Shown here: positions 57,941-64,000 of the stretch, in pieces
How the letters are laid out: each line of letters begins with the position of its first letter
Position numbering within the stretch: position 1 is the first letter of the stretch
Assembly: GCF_019175385.1 (NCBI RefSeq)
Contig: NC_083345.1
Coordinates: 113,632,480-113,696,479, forward strand
Reading direction: 5' to 3'
Length of the DNA stretch: 64,000 nucleotides
Source: Lycium barbarum
Taxonomy: Eukaryota > Streptophyta > Magnoliopsida > Solanales > Solanaceae
Notes under the pieces: generated by a model
Told to the model about the DNA's origin: nothing
Database searches by the model: none
Seen by the model: only the letters and a program-made list of their open reading frames with translations
Made by a program: the position numbers and the translations under genes

Positions 57941-58844
57941 TAGGGGTGTACATGGACCGGGTTGGTTCGGATTTTTTAAACACCAAATCAAACCAATTGC
58001 ATCGGGTTTTTAATTTATACACCAAACCAAACCAATAAAATTCGGGTTTTCCAACCTCGGGTTTTTTCGGGTTTTTCGGATTTTTTTTTCCGGAATAGTC
58101 TTGATGCAAAACATATATACTTTTACCTCAAATATTTCTTTAGTCCTAGTAAGATACAACTATAATTAAGGTGTTTCTTAAGAAAATAACACAAAATGTG
58201 AGAAGAGTGATGACATTGTATTAAAATATTCAACAAAAGATAATAAAATCAGTTAACATAAATATTGCTAATTAATAAGCCATAAAGAAAATGACCATAA
58301 TCTAAAAATACTAAGTCATGCTAAAATAAGTACAACTAATAAGTAAAAATTACATAACAAAGAAAAAAAACTTAAGTTATGTATTTTTACTCTATAAGCT
58401 AGTTATGCAAAATTAAAGAATAGATATCCAATTCCTAGTAGTAAATTGAATTTCTTTTGTTAGCATTAGTATTGAGTTGGTTTTGGTTTGGACTTTATTT
58501 GAGTTATTAACATCCATAGGATATAAAAATTATTGATATCCAAAATTCTAAGTTCAAGCTTGAATAATATGATAATAAATAAATAAAAGTACGAAAAATT
58601 TTAAGAAATATTTATAAATTACATTACAAATAAATATTTTTATGTATAAAATATTTTAAAAATTGAATACATATAATGTCGGGTTGGTTTGGTTCGGTTT
58701 GACTTTTTTAGCTAAAACCAAACCAAACCAATTATGGTCGGGTTTTTTTTTCAACACCAAACCAAACCACTAGTCGGATTTTTTTTCGATTTGATTCGGT
58801 TTATCGGTTTGGTGCGGTTTCTCGGTTTACTTTGTACACCCCTA
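57941..58844. mobile_element. hAT-type MITE (TAGGGGTG ends)
   Basis: TAGGGGTGTACA at the left and TGTACACCCCTA at the right, with imperfect 8-bp duplication CGTGGAAC / CGTGGAAA (57933-57940 and 58845-58852). Length is 904 bp. Both subterminal regions repeat AAACCAAACC and GGTTTTTCGG words; the middle is AT-rich and non-coding. ORFs overlapping the ends are spurious. Confidence 0.88.
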
Positions 58845-58861
58845 CGTGGAAAGATTAATAC

Positions 58862-58930
58862 AGCAAATGGTTATTATGGTGATAACTTCTATCCGTCACG
58901 CAAAATCCCTAAGATGAGGACAGAAAATTT
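58862..58930 (+). pseudogene. Inverted copy of one GH35 beta-galactosidase exon
   Basis: Encodes ANGYYGDNFYPSRKIPKMRT, then EN. This matches the exon at 59927-60006 on the opposite strand, where the peptide is ANGYYGDNFFPTHKIPKMWT. In plant beta-galactosidases this region reads like NGxYCDNFxPNxxxKPKMWTEN. Similarity ends at both exon edges. Confidence 0.8.
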
Positions 58931-58949
58931 GATCAATTTGATCTTCTTT

Positions 58950-60006
58950 CCAAAAAGAATTCCTTATATTCAGCAGTGTAAAGGTTTCTCAGGTCCCCAC
59001 CTCCAATTCAATCCATTACGGTTCTCTGCAGTGTTCTTTCTAACCATGGCAGTTTCGGAGCATTAACCTACTAACAAAAAAGAATTAAAAATTACACATA
59101 CATTTATTAATTGTAAATTAGTAATAGAAAGACATATATATTGCTTACCTTTGCTGTATTATATTTAACATTGAAACAATCAGAAATAATACTAACTGAC
59201 CAAGCAGGAACAGTATAATTTTTGCCTTAAAAAATCATCGCATAATCATTTTTGTCATTTGCATTGGCCAAGAACACATTCCCTTGAACCTTTGTATTCA
59301 TATGCGCATATGTGAAAGATGAAACAAAACAAAAAATGTTGCCAATCGTCTTTGCCGTAAGACTTGGTTGTTACAACATTGCTATATGTGAGAAACTTCT
59401 CAATTTATAAAAATATTTCATGAAGATCCTTGAGATGTACATATTTAGGCTAATATAATTGTCCTAAAATATTTTGAGCGGTTAAGTAATCATGCATTAT
59501 GATCGAACTATTGAATTAATGAAAATATTATTTTTTCGACTACGATAAAATTTAATTTGCCATCTTCATTAAGGGGTGCATCGTAGTCATATGTTGTGGG
59601 GAATATATGGTCCTCCATCTATACGGCCAAGGTTAGTACCACCATGATCCTACAAAGAAAAAAGAATTAAATAAATAATATGATTTTAAATGATAGATAA
59701 GTAAATTATTACCAAATAAAAAATGAAAAAAAATCAATTAGTCACTTACCATATAGTAGTTTTGCAATGTGCCAACTTTTTGGTAAAAACGAGCAACAAC
59801 AAATGCAAAATCTTCAGCTGTTCTATGAGGATCTTTACCTGTATTTTTAATTAAAATAAATAAATCAGAGTATGAAATTAAAAGTAAAAAATTTCTAAAG
59901 ATAAATTTAACTGACTAGCCAGTCTAATTTTCTGTCCACATCTTAGGGATTTTATGTGTTGGAAAAAAGTTATCACCATAATAACCATTTGCCGTGTATA
60001 TTTGCA
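58950..60006 (-). pseudogene. GH35 beta-galactosidase gene fragment, broken
   Basis: Plant GH35 enzymes remove terminal beta-galactose from cell-wall and other glycans. On the minus strand, exon-like pieces occur in gene order: 60006-59927 (NGYYGDNFFPTHKIPKMWTE), 59838-59750 (KDPHRTAEDFAFVVARFYQK, then TLQNYYM, with AG and GT borders), 59649-59530 (HGGTNLGRIDGGPYIP, then after a one-base shift YDYDAPLNE), about 59330-59149 (NVFLANANDKNDYAMIF, then YTVPAWSVSI), and 59067-58950 (VNAPKLPW, NWRWGPEKP). Trp codons changed to stops (EN*TG*), a stop in exon 4 and the frameshift make it dead. The N-terminal catalytic half and the C-terminus are absent. Confidence 0.85.
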
Positions 60007-61268
60007 ATTGTTTAAATTATCCAAGAATAATTCAAGAGAAATGACCTTTTCAATAAAACAAATTTTAAATATTAAAAGGCACTAATACCAAAAATAAAAA
60101 TAAAGATACTATAGGGAATGGAGCAACTTCCTGTTGACACATAATCCATGCAAAACTGAATGGAGAGTGCAAGGAAAGGGCCAGAGAAAGGATGGGGATT
60201 GGGGTTAGTTTTGCAAAGCGCATAAAATTTGTGCGTTATCTAATTTGTCATAAAAAAAAAAATCAAAAACTCGGTTGATGGTTTTTAACGAGGGACGTTA
60301 AGTCGCTTTTATATTACACAGTAATTTGCTGCTTTAAGGATATTTTGATATCACTTTTTTTTTCTTGGGATATTTTGGTTTAGTGGATTTTTTATTGGGT
60401 CATTTAGGTTCCGAACTCAATTTTGTAGTCCTTAGTTGTATCTCAACCATTTAGTTGTGCTCTTGTTAACTAAAGGATTTTCTCTTCCAAATCTGTCCTA
60501 TACTGGTTATTTATTGCATGATCTAGCAAAGCATGTTTCAAATAAATTAAGACTTTTTCACACCTTTTTTGGATTAAACGTATATCGAACTTTCAAAATT
60601 CGATCCGAAACAGTAAATCCAATACGATTCGATAATTCGATTTCAGGGATTTATGTTATACCTAGTTCTGGTCAAGGCTACCTTTACTCCTTTGTATTAT
60701 TATAGCTTAAATTTAAGACTTTGAATTAAGAAGAAAAAAAAAAAAAACATTATTCACTTTACCACACTTATTGAAGTTGTACTGATATTTACCTTCTTGC
60801 TTGCACCCATATCAATATTATCACTGCAAAAGAGTCTCGGGAAACAATGTATAGTCTTTTTGGATTTTAATTGATTACATTCTCTTAACATCTGAATACT
60901 CTATTGTCACATGCACTTGTCACCCAAAGTAACCTACAAATTTACAGCTCCCGCTTGTCATGTTAAACAGTTGTAGGGGTGATACTTTTTTCTCAGCTCC
61001 TCTTTTTTTTTTTTTTTTTTTTTTTGGGTTGTAATTTTGACGTTGCTTTGACAATGAACAGTATCTATAGTACGAGTAGGTGATAGAGTAGGGCAGAAAA
61101 TAATGTTTTCGTACCATTAAAAAGTTTCTCCACCATTATGGAATGAGTAACGTAAATTTGGTGCCATTGCCGTTCCAACTGTATTTCCTTGTCCTCACCA
61201 TTAAAGCTATTTTAGGGTTTTGGGAAGAATCATCATTCATGTATGCTTCCTCATCTTGTATCCACATA
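60007..61268. other. AT-rich intergenic DNA
   Basis: Contains a stretch at 60340-60430 with GATATTTTGG and GGGTCATTTAGGTTCCGAACTC, reminiscent of the MULE inverted repeat at 52394-52463 but too diverged to pair. Poly-A (60732-60746) and poly-T (61006-61025) runs are present. The 89-codon ORF at 60436-60705 has no family match by eye. Confidence 0.4.
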
Positions 61269-61439
61269 CAATAATGGATTCAGAATTTTCATTAAGGGGG
61301 TTTAGAAAAAAAAGTCTTTTACTTTTATTCAGGGTGTTCAAAAGTTAATATATGCACATAAATACAGAAAACTTATTCTATAAATATACTGTAATTTTTA
61401 CCGAGGGTGTTCGGTCAGCTCTCTTTAAATCCGCCCTTG
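61269..61439. mobile_element. Short hAT-type MITE
   Basis: The left end CAATAATGGATTCAGAATTT and right end AAATCCGCCCTTG correspond to the CAGGGGCGGA-type ends common in Solanaceae. The imperfect duplication TCCACATA / CCCACATA lies at 61261-61268 and 61440-61447. Length is 171 bp. Confidence 0.75.
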
Positions 61440-62560
61440 CCCACATATATTCTCAAGGGTTTTAAAGGAGAGAATTGTTTGCATAAATGCCTAATTAATG
61501 ATGCAACTACACATGTTGTTGCTCAGCTTCTTTTCCTTGAATCTGAGAACCCATCTAAGCTTCTCACAAAATGAGCTTTAAATATTTTCACGAATTACTA
61601 CATTAATTTTTGAGATATTATTTCTCTAAAATTAAAATAATTTTTATCGTTCCTTAAAAATTACCAAAATTCATATTTTATAATTAAAAATTACTAAACA
61701 TTATAATTTATAATTAAAATCACTCAAAAATAATGTTGATATTGCTATATCAAAATTGGCATAGACATTTTTCCTTTAATCCTATTTGTTACTGTATTAA
61801 TCATCTTTTACTCTATTTTTAAACTAAATACGCATATTAAATTACTTGTATTGTAATTTATACAGATATACATTTTTGGAAATTAATTAGGACAAAGAAA
61901 CATGTTTTAATTAATTAATTGAAGTAAAAAAGAGATTAGAAAATAATCATCTACCTAAAGATATCGGGCCTGTGAGGATGACAAAAATGTGATACTCCCC
62001 TTTGTATATACTTATAATATACCAATTCCAGTTGCCCACGTGGAATGAACTTAAGAAAAAAGGAGGAAAATTTGACCAAAATCATTCTCTTGTTTATCCC
62101 CAACTTTCACTGCATCCTTATAGTATGCCACTTAACCCAAAACATCCTTTAAGTTTCCTAAAGTTGATCAAAAACATCCCTTTGTTAATATTGCCATCTA
62201 TATTTAACGGATCTTTTATATTGTCACGTGACTTCTCCTTTTGCCCCCTTTTCTCACAAAATTTTCCTTCCTTCCTCCTTTTGACAGAACAAAAAGGCAC
62301 TTTTGGGAAGCTTGAGGTAGGTTTTCTAATGGTTCTAATGGTTGAACAACTTCTTCTTGGGTGAAGCTTCTACTTTTCAATGTAAATTTGACGACCTTGT
62401 TGTTGATCTGTGATACACACCTAACCCCGATTTCAAACAGTAAGTCTCACTTCATTTTCTTTTTTCTTGGTTTGTTTTAGTTATAGACATCAATTCCTAT
62501 ATTCTTCCTCTAAAATGAATGTAAAGGTGAAGGCAAAGGCATAATACCTTATTACTATAA
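61440..62560. other. Intergenic DNA with a possible gene leader
   Basis: 61440-62000 is AT-rich with no gene. At 62017-62045 lies a second copy of a 29-bp word also at 57911-57939. The piece 62050-62450 is C- and T-rich and ends TTTCAAACAG with GTAAGT-like text, which may be a 5' UTR and donor. The 120-codon ORF at 62002-62364 is unrecognised and low complexity; I do not call it a gene. Confidence 0.35.
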
Positions 62561-64000
62561 CTAGTTGTTGGAGGCCCGTGCTAAGCTCGGGCTCAAACTC
62601 AAAATATAAATATAATGCGTAAGTCTTATCAAATAAGTATAAATTGGGTCACTTTTTTTAGTACATAATTAATTTAATGTAATTGCAGGTTAATCATATT
62701 TTGTTTATAAATTTTTTTAAGAAAAATATTTATGAGAAAATAAGTTTGGTAGGGCAATTAGCAAATACCAAAAGGGCGCAAGTAATTCGATATTCTATAA
62801 ACTAACATGATAAAGTATGATAATTACAACTCGTCGAAGATCATAAATTGGAAATTAGTTTTGCATTTTTATGAATTTGTGAGCATGCGATTGTTATTTA
62901 TAGATAGAAATAGATTTCTTTTGATATTTATTAATTTTTCACTCATTATTCTACGTGCCAAGGCTTTATATTAGTCAAATGAGTTTTCTAACCTTAGTTC
63001 AAACAAAATTCAATAAATGACTAAATTCATAAAATGAACCTCGAGAATCAATTTAGTTATTCATATATGTTTTATGCTTAAAAAAATTATTTTTTGGTTA
63101 ATCAAACAAGAGATCTTAAAGATAATCTAATCTTGACTGATAACTATACCTTTATTTTCAACATTAAACAATGTCATTCAATAATTTTTTACTTTCTGTA
63201 TTTGTAAGCACATATGATATCACTAAAGAAGTAAAACGTTGGATGTTTAATAGAGAGAAACATACGGAGAGGAACATATGGCGTAGGGTATGTTTAACTA
63301 TAAAGTAAGACCTAATAAATGCTCTAGTTGGAACAAAAAGTTTGGCTCTAACAAATCACTCATATCTAGAAATTTAAAAGTCTTTTCACTAAATTATACT
63401 TAATTAAATATTATCAATTTTATATGGTTTCTTGATTTTGTATATAAAAGTTAACTTATCTAAATGAGGATACATGGGCCCCTTAACTTTTGGAAAAAAT
63501 TCTTGATAGTTGCCAAGTGTCCTCCACCTTGTTGCTTGTTGGAGTATAATTGCCATCAAATTTTTCAAAATTTACCAAATTACATATAGGTAACTATGCA
63601 AATAAAGGCCAAAATAGGGGTAAAAATGAAAGTTTTGAGGTTGTGAGGACTACAAAACTCATGAATCCCCACTTAAATCATCTTAATTAAAGATTGCCCA
63701 TTTAATATGATTTTTTGATTATGTAAAAATTCACTTATCTAAATAATGATAAATTTGGTATATAAGACTATTAATATCTTCTTAATTATATAAAAAATAT
63801 TTATTTGGACTAAATATGAAAGCTAAAAGTACCATGGAAAAAAAAATCACAAAACGTACAATAAATATCAATATACCACAATTTTAGGGACCCTCATATA
63901 AATGGATAAGAAAAAAAGAAAAATAAAAAAGAAAGCCACATGTCACAATATTAGAGGATCAAATTTTTTGTGAGGACTACAAAAAAACTTGGATCCTCAC
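62561..64000 (-). mobile_element. Helitron-like element, second copy, runs off the window
   Basis: On the minus strand the hairpin GCCCGAGCTTAGCACGGGC (62574-62592) lies nine bases before CTAG (62564-62561). The downstream body resembles 56512-57560 (CTCAAACTCAAA, then GAATTTGTGAGCAT and AATTAAATATTATCAATT). An extra block at about 63470-63660 is absent from the first copy. GTGAGGACTACAAAA recurs at about 63642 and 63971. The 5' end is not seen. Confidence 0.6.

Noticed and set aside
58734..59066. 110-codon plus ORF as a gene
   Set aside because: It combines the right end of a hAT MITE with the inverted GH35 exon; the tail is antisense to another GH35 exon.
62002..62364. 120-codon plus ORF as a host gene
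   Set aside because: No recognisable motif, low-complexity Pro/Leu/Ser content and no codon signal I could defend by eye.

Overview
This window is repeat-dense nuclear DNA from a flowering plant, most likely a Solanaceae-type eudicot. That assignment is an inference from recalled repeat styles: an Ogre/Tat Ty3-gypsy element, hAT MITEs starting TAGGGGTG or CAGGGGCGGA, and LTRs starting TGTCACGACCC. I see no intact host protein-coding gene, no tRNA or rRNA gene, no CRISPR array and no prokaryotic feature. Almost every supportable feature is a transposable element or its debris, and many insertions can be dated relative to each other because their target-site duplications (TSDs) are visible.

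Region 1 (1-19371) is a decayed Ogre/Tat retrotransposon. Its 5' LTR (1-7896, start outside the window) carries solo LTR A (1218-5723, TSD TAAGT), which carries solo LTR B (2062-4371, TSD CTATC). The interior (7897-16870) holds a tRNA-primed start, a plant-mobile-domain-like ORF1, a second ORF with a knuckle-like motif, gag, protease, G-patch, a candidate spliced intron and reverse transcriptase. It then jumps at 16870 straight into a truncated 3' LTR. The 3' LTR carries the same end of solo LTR A with the same TSD, so A was probably inside the Ogre LTR before this copy transposed. The Ogre sits in an older LTR element whose 3' LTR is 19791-20420.

Region 2 (20421-29025) is AT-rich DNA with two Stowaway-like MITEs, an internally deleted hAT transposon (22005-24788, TSD GGAGGATA, transposase remains on the minus strand) and a roughly 350-bp tandem repeat (26584-27705).

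Region 3 (29026-42509, TSD GAAAT) is an old Copia retrotransposon. Two Ty3-gypsy-type solo LTRs interrupt its reverse transcriptase (C, 34159-37059, TSD GATTC) and its RNase H end (D, 38260-40839, TSD GTAAC). Removing each LTR plus one TSD copy restores the expected reading frame exactly. A 138-bp CACTA MITE lies in its 3' tail. A 1.96-kb leader between primer site and gag holds an unrecognised ORF.

Region 4 (42510-49809) is AT-rich. It holds an unusual family of about 20 small hairpins with a shared loop and differing but complementary stems (43908-45636), an inverted-repeat element, two adjacent foldback elements and a degenerate MITE.

Region 5 (49883-52463, TSD ACTTTTCTA) is a Mutator-like element with GC-rich exon-like cargo and a nested hAT element (51366-52378).

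Region 6 (52464-64000) holds a hairpin, a possible non-coding transcript start, three Helitron-like 3' ends, two hAT MITEs, another Stowaway MITE and a broken GH35 beta-galactosidase pseudogene with one exon duplicated in inverted orientation.
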